Assembly (NCBI RefSeq): GCF_001499905.1
Contig: NZ_LQIS01000045.1
Span: 124,001 to 188,000, forward strand
DNA from: Mycobacterium sp. GA-1285
Lineage (GTDB): Bacteria > Actinomycetota > Actinomycetes > Mycobacteriales > Mycobacteriaceae
DNA: 64,000 nt
Direction of reading: 5' to 3'
Shown here: one piece after another, positions 1 through 7,150 of the stretch
Numbering within the stretch: the stretch's first letter is position 1
Layout: every line of letters starts with the position of its first letter
Translations under genes and position numbers: made by a program
The notes under the pieces: model-generated
What the model was told of the DNA's origin: nothing
The model's database searches: none
Seen by the model: the letters and a program-made list of their open reading frames with translations, nothing else

Positions 1-1023
1 TCGGGGCACGTCGACCCCTTCGGACACCATACGAACCGCGACGAGCCATCGATTCGTACCCGCTGAGAACTCCTCGATGCGGGCGGACGAGCCAGGGTCG
101 TCAGAGAGCACGATGGTCGGCGCCTTTCCGGTAAGGCGGGCAAGCACGGCACCGTACGCTCGGGCGGCCTTCTGATCGGAGGCGATGATCATGGCGCCCG
201 CATCGGGCACGCCGCTGTTGCGTAACTGCGTGAGTCGGGTGTCTGCGGCCTGGAGCACAGCGGGAATCCACTCGCCCTTCGGGTCCAATACCGTGCGCCA
301 AGCCCTCGCTGTCTGTTCGGCGTTGAGCGGCTCGCCGAGCCGGGCCGCGTACTCCTCACCCGCGCTCGTGCGCCAGCGTGCCTCGCCGGAGTACGCGAGG
401 AAGACCACCGGGCGCACGACTCCGTCGGCCAGCGCCTCGGAATAACCATAGGTGTGGTCGGCCCGAGAACGCATCAGCCCGTCGCCATCGGGCGCATAGG
501 CGACAAAGGGAATGGGGGTGTCGTCGCTGCGGAATGGTGTGCCGGTGAGCGCTAAGCGACGGGTGGCGCCGTCGAACGCCTCGCGAATGGCGTCGCCCCA
601 GCTCTTGGCGTCGCCGGCGTGATGGATCTCGTCGAACACCACGAGCGTGCGGTGGTACTCGGTGCGCACCCGGTGCCGGGTCGGATGGCTGGCAACCTGG
701 GCATAGGTGACGACCACGCCGTGGTACTCCGACGATGTGTGGGCTGCAGAGTTGGAAAACTTCGGGTCGAGTGCGATGCCGATACGGGCGGCAGCTTGCG
801 CCCACTGCGTTTTGAGATGTTCAGTCGGGACTACGATGGTGACCTGTCCAACAACCCCCTCGGCCAGCAGCTCGCGGGCAACACGCAGGGCAAACGTCGT
901 CTTACCCGAACCCGGTGTGGCCACTGCGAGGAAATCACGCGGCTTGTCGGCAAGATACCGCACCAATGCCCGACGCTGCCAGCTCCGCAAAGCCTGGGTG
1001 TCGGGCGCTGTATTTACCCGCAC
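1..1023 (-). CDS. DEAD/DEAH-box (SF2) helicase, 3' end outside window
   Basis: The reading frame runs from a GTG at 1023 off the left edge, so only about 341 N-terminal residues are visible. GAGGAG lies six bases before the GTG, and an in-frame TAG upstream bars a much longer start. Motifs in order are Walker A (ATPGSGKTTFALRVA, about residues 34-48), motif II DEIHH preceded by TLVVF, motif III-like ALTGTPFRSD, and near the edge SEGVDVPR, which resembles the helicase motif before motif VI. This is the layout of an RAD25/UvsW-like or restriction-type SF2 helicase that uses ATP to move along nucleic acid. The true substrate cannot be told from the fragment, and no restriction or modification partner is visible on the right-hand side. 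Confidence 0.85.
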   Translation of the reverse strand, partial: MRVNTAPDTQALRSWQRRALVRYLADKPRDFLAVATPGSGKTTFALRVARELLAEGVVGQVTIVVPTEHLKTQWAQAAARIGIALDPKFSNSAAHTSSEYHGVVVTYAQVASHPTRHRVRTEYHRTLVVFDEIHHAGDAKSWGDAIREAFDGATRRLALTGTPFRSDDTPIPFVAYAPDGDGLMRSRADHTYGYSEALADGVVRPVVFLAYSGEARWRTSAGEEYAARLGEPLNAEQTARAWRTVLDPKGEWIPAVLQAADTRLTQLRNSGVPDAGAMIIASDQKAARAYGAVLARLTGKAPTIVLSDDPGSSARIEEFSAGTNRWLVAVRMVSEGVDVPR

Positions 1024-1409
1024 CCAAGACTCCTCAACTGATCGGACAGCAGCCTAGCGCAAGCGATTACGGGTCTGCATCTCCGGGGGGAGTCGTGTCG
1101 TGCCACAACCCACGATGAGCTTGAGTCCTTGGTGGGGTCGCCGATGTTTCACCGTGCCAGCGCGCGGCGCGCGTCAGCAGATTCTCCTGAGATGCGACGG
1201 CTTGGAGGCCTTCAGCAAACACCTCTGGCCCAGAGGTTCCGCATCCAACGGCAGAAATTCGATGCGGCTCCGAGTTCACCGCTTACCGGCTGTTTGCTGC
1301 GCCCGCCGCAAGCCCGTGGGCCGTCGTAACTGAAGCCTTCGGCCCTGCATGCTCACGAGTCCTCAGGAGACGTGTGCGGCGCGTCGAGATTGCCCTGGAT
1401 CGAACGTGA
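1024..1409. other. Non-coding stretch, no supported gene
   Basis: These 386 bases lie between the helicase start and the end of the secreted-protein gene. Short open frames of 60-77 codons exist on both strands, but none has a convincing ribosome-binding site, signal sequence or recognisable domain. I saw no strong hairpin. The helicase promoter must lie here. Confidence 0.5.
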
Positions 1410-1679
1410 TCAAACCGATCGCTGCGTTGATGGTGCACACGGCTTGGGCGGTGGAGTATGGGATGAGCATCGCCGAGGCGGCTTCTGGAAAGTGGGGTCG
1501 GGCGGACCGAACGGTCCCCAAACTCCCTGAGCTCTATCAAAGTTCGTGGTAGAAACGCAGGGACCCTGCTTCCAGAAGAAGGGCGCGGCCGCAGCGGTGT
1601 CGTCGGCGAGTGCCGCTCCCCCGATGGCTGCTCCCGCGGCGATGGCTGCTGCGGCAAGCAACTTCCTGATGCTGATCAT
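1410..1679 (-). CDS. Small secreted Cys/Pro-rich protein
   Basis: An 89-residue protein. It begins MISIRKLLAAAAIAAG, a basic start followed by an Ala-rich hydrophobic segment typical of a Sec signal peptide, with possible cleavage after ALA or AAA at about residues 25-33. The mature part has WKQGPC, a WGPFGPP stretch and three Cys residues in all, and ends rich in Pro, Ser and Thr. AAAGG lies seven bases before the ATG. About 30 bases upstream is the same bipartite promoter element (1710-1740 on this strand) found before the tiny Arg-rich peptide genes, which supports this as a real gene and ties it to them. The family is not recognised and the function is unknown. Confidence 0.65.
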   Translation of the reverse strand: MISIRKLLAAAAIAAGAAIGGAALADDTAAAAPFFWKQGPCVSTTNFDRAQGVWGPFGPPDPTFQKPPRRCSSHTPPPKPCAPSTQRSV

Positions 1680-1709
1680 GTGGCGGCCTTTCTGATGTGA
1701 TCTGATGGA

Positions 1710-1740
1710 TCGACGGTCGGCCTTATCTCTTGGAAGTTTC
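1710..1740 (-). promoter_or_regulatory. Bipartite promoter-like element, site A
   Basis: On the minus strand GAAACTTCCAAG (1740-1729) is followed after exactly 14 bases by GTCGA (1714-1710). The same arrangement occurs at 3428, 3900 and 7089. The spacing suits a -35/-10 pair read by an alternative (ECF-like) sigma factor. A GAAA..TTCC palindrome overlapping the left half could also be an activator site. It lies about 31 bases before the ATG of the secreted protein gene. Confidence 0.65.
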
Positions 1741-1835
1741 TTGGCACCACGGCGGGTCGGCGTTTGGTACGAGGTGCATTGGCAGAGGAGCCTTCTTCAA
1801 ACGCCCGGCGGATGCGTGCCTGATCTTGGGCGGTC

Positions 1836-3314
1836 TCAGTCACCAATCAACTGACGGGTGCGGTCGCCGTAGGCGGGTACGCCGTAGCGACCCCCCAAGT
1901 CTTGTGCGTAGAGTCCGACGGCGTAGGCGACCGCCGGCGCTGTCACCTCGAGCGCCGACCGGCTCACGTTGTCCAGAGTGTCGTCGGGCGTGTGGTAGTT
2001 CGGGTCGAAGGGCAGCCCGGCGCGGCCGCCCCAGATGCTGGCCTGATGTGCTGACATGGGTAGTTCGGTGCCGGTGCACAGTGCACCGGCCGGTATCCCC
2101 GCGCGGACCAGGGAGTTGTAGTCGCCCCGACCGTCGAAGGGAAGGTTTTGAGACGTTTGTCCAACCCCCGCCAGATAGTCGACTAGGGCTCGCTTGATTC
2201 CTCCCGAGCCCTCGGGCGGAACTGCGCCAGCTTCAGCTGCGTGAAACGCATCGCCGTCCAGGACCAAGTAGCCGGTGTTCGGTGAAGCGACAGTGTCGAA
2301 GTTCAGATACAGGGCAATGTCTTTCAGCGATCTGATGTCGAGCGACTTCGTGTAGCTCGTTGATCCGAGCAGCCACTGCTCCTCGCCGCCCCAGAAAGCG
2401 AACCGCACGGCGTTTCGTATAGATGGTGAGCTTCCCATCTGCAGAGCGGTTTCCAGCACGGCCGCAACGCCCGAGCCGTTGTCATTGATACCCGGGCCGA
2501 GTCGGACGCTGTCGAGGTGCGCGCCCACCAGGACGATGTCGTGCGCCGAACCTGTCTTCGTCTGAGCGACGACGCTGCGTGACCGGACACGCTCGACCCG
2601 CGACTCGACCACGGCCCGGGTAACACCCGTTCGGCCTCGAAGCCAACTCCCGACAGTCCTGGTGACATGGAGAACGGGAAGTCGTACCCGGTCGGCTTCG
2701 ACAAGAGCGCCGCTGAACGCCTTCTCATCGACGTTGTTGGCAATAACGATAGCCGCCGCGCCGCGGGCGGAAGCCACGGTGACTTTGGCCGAGAGGTCGC
2801 AGCCGCCACGGTCGACCATCACTACTGCGCCGGTGGTGGACAACCCGTCAAGATCGGCCGGCTCGCAACCCTGCGATCTACCCGACGGAACTACCACCAG
2901 CGGACCGGTTACGCCGGCAGGAGAGGTGGCGCCGCTATATTCGACGGCTTGCGCCGGCACGCCCACCCCGTCGACGCTTAGAGATTCTTTGATGACACGG
3001 AAGACTCCTAGGTCAAACTCCGCGAACTCGACGTCGAATCCGCTGTCCTGCAGGGCTTCCGCAACATAAACGACGCTGGCGTCATAACCGGGCGTCCCCG
3101 TTTGCCGGGTGCCGCCGTGTTCGTCGGCGATGTTCTGAAACTGTTCCAAGTGCGCAACGATCGCATCAGTGGATACCTTGCCTCGTAGCCCATCGGCGTA
3201 GTCGGCTGCGAAAGAGGCCGGATCGAATCCGCATGCCGCGGAATCGGCAGCCAATGCCACAAGGAGAGCTCCGCTCGCTATCACCCTGGGCGTCCAGCAC
3301 CTCGCCATGGCCAC
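1836..3314 (-). CDS. M28 family aminopeptidase lipoprotein (LpqL-like)
   Basis: A zinc aminopeptidase of about 490 residues. The frame is open up to 3533, but the lipoprotein signal (MARCWTPRVIASGALLVALA, lipobox-like SAAC) places the start at GTG 3314, with GGAG five bases upstream, or at ATG 3308. The middle third (VTGPLVVVPSG to the VDRGGCDLSAKV region) is a protease-associated (PA) domain. The catalytic M28 domain follows, with GAHLDSV, NDNGSGVA, WGGEEQW, NFDTVAS and YHTPDDT supplying the expected zinc ligands and catalytic Glu. It should be anchored on the outer face of the membrane and trim N-terminal residues from peptides. It resembles mycobacterial LpqL, and exported peptide signals are possible substrates given its neighbours (inference). 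Confidence 0.9.
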   Translation of the reverse strand: MAMARCWTPRVIASGALLVALAADSAACGFDPASFAADYADGLRGKVSTDAIVAHLEQFQNIADEHGGTRQTGTPGYDASVVYVAEALQDSGFDVEFAEFDLGVFRVIKESLSVDGVGVPAQAVEYSGATSPAGVTGPLVVVPSGRSQGCEPADLDGLSTTGAVVMVDRGGCDLSAKVTVASARGAAAIVIANNVDEKAFSGALVEADRVRLPVLHVTRTVGSWLRGRTGVTRAVVESRVERVRSRSVVAQTKTGSAHDIVLVGAHLDSVRLGPGINDNGSGVAAVLETALQMGSSPSIRNAVRFAFWGGEEQWLLGSTSYTKSLDIRSLKDIALYLNFDTVASPNTGYLVLDGDAFHAAEAGAVPPEGSGGIKRALVDYLAGVGQTSQNLPFDGRGDYNSLVRAGIPAGALCTGTELPMSAHQASIWGGRAGLPFDPNYHTPDDTLDNVSRSALEVTAPAVAYAVGLYAQDLGGRYGVPAYGDRTRQLIGD

Positions 3315-3427
3315 ACGGTAGCTCCGGGTCGCTTCGTGCACGGTGATTCGAGGGGTGTCGCACGCGGCGCCGGTCGGAAGAGCGTCTTCCGCCGAAGTGG
3401 AACGCACCGGACGATTCAGGTCTCCTA

Positions 3428-3458
3428 GAAAGTTCCAAGGCCGTGACCGGACAGTCGA
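3428..3458 (+). promoter_or_regulatory. Bipartite promoter-like element, site B
   Basis: GAAAGTTCCAAG (3428-3439), a 14-base spacer, then GTCGA (3454-3458). It sits 57 bases before the ATG of the 17-residue peptide at 3515. It lies inside the upstream region of the divergent M28 peptidase gene, so it may affect both. Confidence 0.65.
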
Positions 3459-3514
3459 ATCCTCCGAAGGCATCGGAAAAACACCAGACAGTCCTGAGGG
3501 AAGGGAGGTGAACG

Positions 3515-3568
3515 ATGATCCGTCATATGACACGCCGGCTGACCCGTATGCCGTTCAAGCGTAATTGA
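3515..3568 (+). CDS. Tiny Arg-rich peptide 1 (RRLTR family)
   Basis: A 17-residue ORF, MIRHMTRRLTRMPFKRN. It has a near-perfect Shine-Dalgarno (GGGAGGTG, 3503-3510) six bases before the ATG. It is the only gene between promoter element B and the strong hairpin at 3579-3614, so it appears to be a free-standing transcript. It shares the pattern M-[VI]-R-[RH]-[LM]-x-R-R-[LI]-T-R with the copies at 3970, 4087, 4207 and 7400. Hydrophobic residues at positions 2, 5 and 9 among Arg residues suggest a cationic amphipathic helix. There is no signal peptide. The family is unknown to me; a peptide signal, membrane-active peptide, RNA-binding peptide or leader peptide are all possible. Confidence 0.7.
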   Translation: MIRHMTRRLTRMPFKRN

Positions 3569-3578
3569 GCGAACTTGT

Positions 3579-3616
3579 GCGTGCCCGGACCGAGTTAACT
3601 CGGCCCGGGCACGCTT
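3579..3616 (+). terminator. Strong intrinsic terminator after peptide 1
   Basis: A near-perfect 36-base palindrome. GCGTGCCCGG (3579-3588) pairs with CCGGGCACGC (3605-3614), and an inner CCGAG/CTCGG stem closes on TTAA. It starts ten bases after the stop codon of the 17-residue peptide. Only TT follows, which is usual for mycobacterial terminators. Confidence 0.75.
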
Positions 3617-3899
3617 CATGGGCGAAAAATACTGTTGGTGTTGGTGATCTTGGTGGAAGCGTCGTCCGGACCCCGGTCTCGCGACGCCTCCGCGCATAGG
3701 CGACGAGCTCGAGGGGGATAGGCGGCCACTACACCTATCTCTCATGTCTCTCATGTGATTCTTGCGCGAAGGGGTCTAAACCCGCCGCCGAGCGCTCGTA
3801 AGGCCTGGTAATCACCAGTCGCTGAACGCAGGCCGACGACCGGACACATTGTCGAAGCATCACCGCAGTCGGTCGGCCCACTCGTTGCCAGGGTATTTA
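3617..3899. other. Non-coding stretch between peptide units
   Basis: Nothing coding is supported here. A small GGCCTG/CAGGCC hairpin lies near 3800-3830. The stretch separates the terminator of peptide unit 1 from promoter element C. Confidence 0.5.
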
Positions 3900-3930
3900 G
3901 GAAGTTCCAAGCTCTGCGACCGAAGGTCGA
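3900..3930 (+). promoter_or_regulatory. Bipartite promoter-like element, site C
   Basis: GGAAGTTCCAAG (3900-3911), a 14-base spacer, then GTCGA (3926-3930). It is preceded by TTTAG, which site D also has in TTTTAG. It lies 40 bases before the ATG of peptide 2 and probably drives the three or four tandem peptide genes at 3970-4384. Confidence 0.65.
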
Positions 3931-3969
3931 CTCGTTCTCTAAGGCACCGAATGAAAGGAGGTGAGCAGC

Positions 3970-4023
3970 ATGGTTCGTCGCTTGGATCGTCGGCTGACCC
4001 GCGCTGCGCGGTGCAGGTTCTGA
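3970..4023 (+). CDS. Tiny Arg-rich peptide 2 (RRLTR family)
   Basis: A 17-residue ORF, MVRRLDRRLTRAARCRF, first of a tandem set. AAAGGAGGTGA (3954-3964) is close to a perfect anti-16S match, eight bases before the ATG. Compared with peptide 3, ten sense codons differ. Seven changes are synonymous and three conservative (L/M, D/E, L/I), so the protein sequence rather than the DNA is being kept. Its first 36 coding bases are identical to those of peptide 4, a sign of recent duplication. A Cys near the C-terminus is shared with peptide 3. Function is unknown. Confidence 0.75.
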   Translation: MVRRLDRRLTRAARCRF

Positions 4024-4086
4024 ACGCTGCGCGGAGGAGTTCCGCCTAGCTCACAAACTACTTCTCGCGGAAAGGGGGTGAGACGG

Positions 4087-4140
4087 ATGGTTCGTCGCAT
4101 GGAGCGCCGGATTACTCGGGCCGCCCGGTGCAGATTTTGA
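4087..4140 (+). CDS. Tiny Arg-rich peptide 3 (RRLTR family)
   Basis: A 17-residue ORF, MVRRMERRITRAARCRF. AAAGGGGGTGA (4071-4081) is its ribosome-binding site. A GTG nine bases upstream in the same frame is an alternative start, but alignment with the other copies favours the ATG. Its C-terminal AARCRF matches peptide 2 at protein level while the codons differ. It lies 63 bases after the stop of peptide 2, with a small GCGGA/TCCGC hairpin between them. Confidence 0.75.
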   Translation: MVRRMERRITRAARCRF

Positions 4141-4206
4141 TTCCCGCCCTGACACCGACATCTCGATAACTCGCCAACCACTCATTTACGGAAAGGAGTG
4201 CAAGAC

Positions 4207-4257
4207 ATGGTTCGTCGCTTGGATCGTCGGCTGACCCGCGCTATGCGGGGCCGATGA
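4207..4257 (+). CDS. Tiny Arg-rich peptide 4 (RRLTR family)
   Basis: A 16-residue ORF, MVRRLDRRLTRAMRGR. GAAAGGAGTG (4191-4200) precedes the ATG by six bases. The first twelve codons are identical in DNA to peptide 2, but the tail AMRGR replaces AARCRF, so the Cys is lost. It is the last intact member of the tandem set started by promoter element C. Confidence 0.7.
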   Translation: MVRRLDRRLTRAMRGR

Positions 4258-4330
4258 TTAGGTGCAAAGCGTCGCATTCCTCACGCACATGTGATTGCAC
4301 CATCTACATCCTCGGAAGGCGGTAAGTGCG

Positions 4331-4384
4331 GCGGATCGACGCATCGACCGCCGATCGACTCGGCTGGCAGATAAAGCCGACTGA
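4331..4384 (+). pseudogene. Decayed fifth copy of the Arg-rich peptide
   Basis: In one frame the sequence reads ADRRIDRRSTRLADKAD then TGA. It has the same length and the xRR[LI]DRRxTR core as its neighbours and follows a ribosome-binding-site-like GGAAGGCGG. The codon in the ATG position is GCG, so no normal start remains. A GTG at 4326 opens another frame beginning VRRID that loses the family pattern after five residues. It is most simply a copy that has lost its start codon. Confidence 0.5.
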
Positions 4385-4393
4385 CGGGCGGTG

Positions 4394-4442
4394 GCCGACG
4401 AATGGACATGCCAGATTTTGGCGCGGCGCGTCCATCGTCGGC
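4394..4442 (+). terminator. Hairpin, candidate terminator of the tandem peptide unit
   Basis: GCCGACGAATGGAC (4394-4407) pairs with GTCCATCGTCGGC (4430-4442) with one bulged A and a 22-base loop. It lies ten bases after the fifth copy. No U tract follows. The 149 bases from here to the insertion element show no gene; an AGCAC-CTA-GTGCT palindrome lies near 4556-4568. Confidence 0.5.
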
Positions 4443-4653
4443 TAATCGTGCCGGTGACGGGGTAGGTAACCTCACCCTCGGCTCGGGAGTCGCGGCCGTA
4501 CAGAGTGAATCGCAGACCAGTGTGCGCCAGGCCACTGGGTCAGTGCAGTTGTCGTAGCACCTAGTGCTGTATAGCAAGCTTTGGCTGACAATGATCGCGC
4601 TCATCGAAATTCCCCAGCTGTGCTCTGCGAAATTCCTCACCTGTGAGCAGCGG

Positions 4654-5511
4654 TCAGTGTAGTTGTTGACGGTTGCCTGTGGTGGTTCGGCGCAGGCTTT
4701 CGGCGGCGGCTTGGTGGTCGCGTAGCCGGTAGGATTCGCCGTCGAGGTTGATGACCACCGAGCGGTGCAGCAGGCGGTCGAGCATTGCGGCGGCGACGGT
4801 GGTGTCACCGAGAATGTCGCCCCAGGCGCCCACGCCGCGGTTGGTGGTTATCACGATGCTGGTCTTCAGATAGCGTTGGGAGACAACCTGAAACAGCGCC
4901 GATGCAGCCTCGGCCGGTAGCGGCAGGTATCCAAGTTCGTCGATTACCAGCAGAGTGGGTCCGGCGTAGAACCGCATAGTGGTGGCCCAGCGTCCCTCGA
5001 TGGCCGCGCGGTGGCAGCGGGCGGCCAGATCAGCGGCGGTGGTGAAGTAGGTGCGGTAGCCGGCATGGGCGGCGGCTCGTGCCAGCCCGACGCTGAGGTG
5101 AGTCTTGCCAGTGCCCGGTGGGCCGATGAGCAGAATATTGGTGGCTGATTCGAGGTAGCGGCAGGTGCCCAACTCGTCGATGAGCTTGCGGTCGATTCCT
5201 GCGGCGGCATCGACGTCGAAGTCGGCCAGGGTGGCCGGGGTGGGCAGGCAGGCGAAGCGCAACCGTCCGGCCAACCGGCGGGCGGTGCTGGCTTGGACTT
5301 CCACGGCCAGCAGCCGCTCCAGGGCCACGGTCAGCGAGAGACCCTCGGAGTTGGCCTGGTCTAGAACCGCCGGTAGGGCTTCAGCGGCGGCGGCCAGTTT
5401 GAGTTCGGCCAGATGTGCACGCAGCTGCTGATACCGGGAGGCGGCCGCCGACGGAGACTCCTCAGCAGTGGTCGTGGTGGTGGTCTTCGGGGTGCGTGGG
5501 GTCGGGGTCAT
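4654..5511 (-). CDS. istB: IS21-family ATP-binding protein IstB
   Basis: A 285-residue AAA+ ATPase that helps the IstA transposase choose and assemble on target DNA. The Walker A is GPPGTGKTHLS (about residues 129-139), Walker B is LLVIDELGYLP, and the ITTNRGVGAW sensor region and C-terminal LHRSVVINLDGESYRLR are typical. The Thr-rich N-terminus (TPKTTTTTT) is less conserved. Its start overlaps the end of istA by four bases (ATGA), indicating translational coupling. The ORF is intact. Confidence 0.92.
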   Translation of the reverse strand: MTPTPRTPKTTTTTTAEESPSAAASRYQQLRAHLAELKLAAAAEALPAVLDQANSEGLSLTVALERLLAVEVQASTARRLAGRLRFACLPTPATLADFDVDAAAGIDRKLIDELGTCRYLESATNILLIGPPGTGKTHLSVGLARAAAHAGYRTYFTTAADLAARCHRAAIEGRWATTMRFYAGPTLLVIDELGYLPLPAEAASALFQVVSQRYLKTSIVITTNRGVGAWGDILGDTTVAAAMLDRLLHRSVVINLDGESYRLRDHQAAAESLRRTTTGNRQQLH

Positions 5512-6868
5512 TGGATGGTCCTGTTCTGGGCGGCCCGCTCGTAGGCGGATAGGTCGATGACGGTGGAATCAACTGACGGAGTGCAGGATTGCTGTTCGCA
5601 ACTGTCGGCTTGTTTGAGTCGGAGTAGTTGTGCAGCGGCGGCTTTGGCTGCCGGTCCGGGTGGGATGCGTTCCTTGCGGCGATGCGGTCGCCCGGTCGTG
5701 GCGGTGGCCATCGCGGCGGTGTCTAGGGCGATGACGTGACCGCTGTCGCGGACCATCACCCCGAGCCCGTCGGCGGCCAGGCGGTGCCGCGCGATCACGA
5801 TCCCGCTCGAGGTGGCGATATCAACGAACTGGCCACCGACGGGATGTGACACCACCACTTGGGCAGCTGCGAGTTCTGGGGGTACCGAGTAGCGGTTGCC
5901 GCGGTAGGCCACTAACGCCTGCCGAGACGCCGTCCGGGTCTCGGCCACGATGACCGGATAGGGCAGCGCGGGCACCGGGCGCAATGGTTCGGCCTGGGCG
6001 ACAACGGCGACCGAGGATCGGCCGTCGGCAGTGGCGCGGATGCGGGTATCGCCGCGCACGCGAGCGAAGCGGTCCAGGCTGGCCTGGGCCGCCTCGACGG
6101 TCATGTCGTCAGCCAAGGTGCGCCACCAGCGTTGGGCGGCGGTGTGGTTGACCTTTTCCACCACACCCTTGCGGTTGCCGCGCCGCGGCGGGCAGATCGC
6201 CACCGCCACCCGTAGTGCTTGGCCACCCCGGCGAACGAGGCGGTTACCCGCCCGCTGCCGGGATCACAGACCGTGGCCATCCGGTCGAACCGCCACACCC
6301 GCGTGCACCCGCCCAGCCCGCGGGTCACCCGGTCGATGCCGGCGACCAGATGCGGTTGATCCTCCGAGGCCGACAACGCTGCTCGCCACTTAGCTGAATG
6401 GGCCAGCGAGCCGACCAACAGATGCGCGGTCTTGCCCCAACCCCAGAGTTTGGGCGGATCGGGCAATTCCAGCCAATCCCATTGGGTTTCATCACCCGGG
6501 GCGTGCGGGATCACGGCGTTGGGCCGCTCGGTGGCTGTGCGACACGTCTCGCACACCGGGCGCAGATTCCGAGTGCGGATGTTGCGGGTCAGGCTCTGAT
6601 ACGACAGTCCGAATCCCAGCTCCTCGATTTCGTCGAACAGGGTGCGGGCCCACAGGTGCGGGTCTTCGGTCAGCCGGGCGCTGACATAGTCGATGAAGGG
6701 TTCAAACGGGTCCGGGCCAGGGCGGGCCCGGACCCCGGGCTCACCCTCGCCGTTGAGGTATTTGCGGACCGTTTTGCGGTCGAAGCCGGTGTGGCGGGCG
6801 ATCGCCGCAATCGTCCAACCACGCTTGCGCAGCGCATGTACTTCCAAATCGTCCTCCCATGTGAGCAT
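5508..6868 (-). pseudogene. istA: IS21-family transposase IstA, frameshifted
   Basis: The start MLTWEDDLEVHALRKRGW and the helix-turn-helix IAAIARHTGFDRKTVRKYL are typical IstA. The DDE integrase core follows, with QWDWLELP and WRFDRMATV giving the first two Asp. At about 6209-6211 the frame breaks. The N-terminal frame reads HYGWRWRSARRG, whereas HYG then VAVAICPPRRGNRKGVVEK continues in another frame, holding the third acidic residue. One missing G in the coding strand (GGG where GGGG is expected) explains it. IS21 istA is normally one ORF, so this is read as a mutation rather than programmed frameshifting. Confidence 0.85.
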
Positions 6869-7088
6869 GAGAAAGCGGGCCTCCTTCGAGTGGAGCTGTT
6901 GGCGTCAGACACCAGCAGCATCGAGGGAGGCCCGCCCTTCTCGGCGGAGCCACACGGGTGGGGAATTTCGATGAGCGTCAGTGGGGAATTTCAGTGAGCG
7001 CGGTCAGCTCGGTGATGTCGCCACTTCCTAGGCCGGTGAGTTGTTGCTTGATTCAGGTGTGCACGGAGCCGCTCGCTTCCGCATTTTA

Positions 7089-7119
7089 GAAACTTCCAAG
7101 CCCTCGGTCGGATTGTCGA
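7089..7119 (+). promoter_or_regulatory. Bipartite promoter-like element, site D
   Basis: GAAACTTCCAAG (7089-7100), a 14-base spacer, then GTCGA (7115-7119), preceded by TTTTA. It starts 83 bases beyond the right end of the insertion element. It would drive the 68-residue ORF at 7151 and the tiny peptide at 7400. Confidence 0.65.
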
Positions 7120-7150
7120 ACCAGGACATCACCAGGAAGGAAGTTCATCA

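Larger units (their letters stand above)
4592..7006 (-). mobile_element. IS21-family insertion sequence with frameshifted transposase
   Basis: A 2415-bp element carrying istA and istB on the minus strand. The ends at 4592-4616 and 6982-7006 form 25-bp inverted repeats with three mismatches, beginning TGA and ending GAAATTCCCCA. A second copy of the GAAATTCC-type repeat lies inside each end, as IS21 relatives have. I saw no clear target-site duplication. It sits between the tandem peptide set and the fourth promoter element, so it landed in the peptide cluster without breaking a transcription unit. With istA frameshifted it is probably unable to move on its own. Confidence 0.85.

Noticed and set aside
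1067..1279. A 70-codon minus-strand frame downstream of the secreted protein gene
   Set aside because: No ribosome-binding site, signal peptide or recognisable domain.
3343..3564. A 73-codon frame overlapping peptide 1 in another frame
   Set aside because: It starts inside the peptidase upstream region and is not preserved at the other peptide copies, whereas the RRLTR frame is.
3849..4049. A 66-codon frame overlapping peptide 2
   Set aside because: It lacks a ribosome-binding site at its start and has no counterpart at peptides 3 and 4.
4331..4384. Reading the fifth peptide copy as an intact gene from GTG 4326
   Set aside because: The GTG frame keeps only VRRID and then loses the family pattern; the family frame has no start codon.
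3515..4384. Treating the peptide ORFs as a CRISPR or simple DNA repeat array
   Set aside because: Spacing is irregular, copies differ mainly at synonymous positions, and each has its own ribosome-binding site.
6101..6209. Programmed frameshifting in istA
   Set aside because: No slippery heptamer of the usual type is present, and IS21 istA is normally a single frame; a one-base deletion explains the break.
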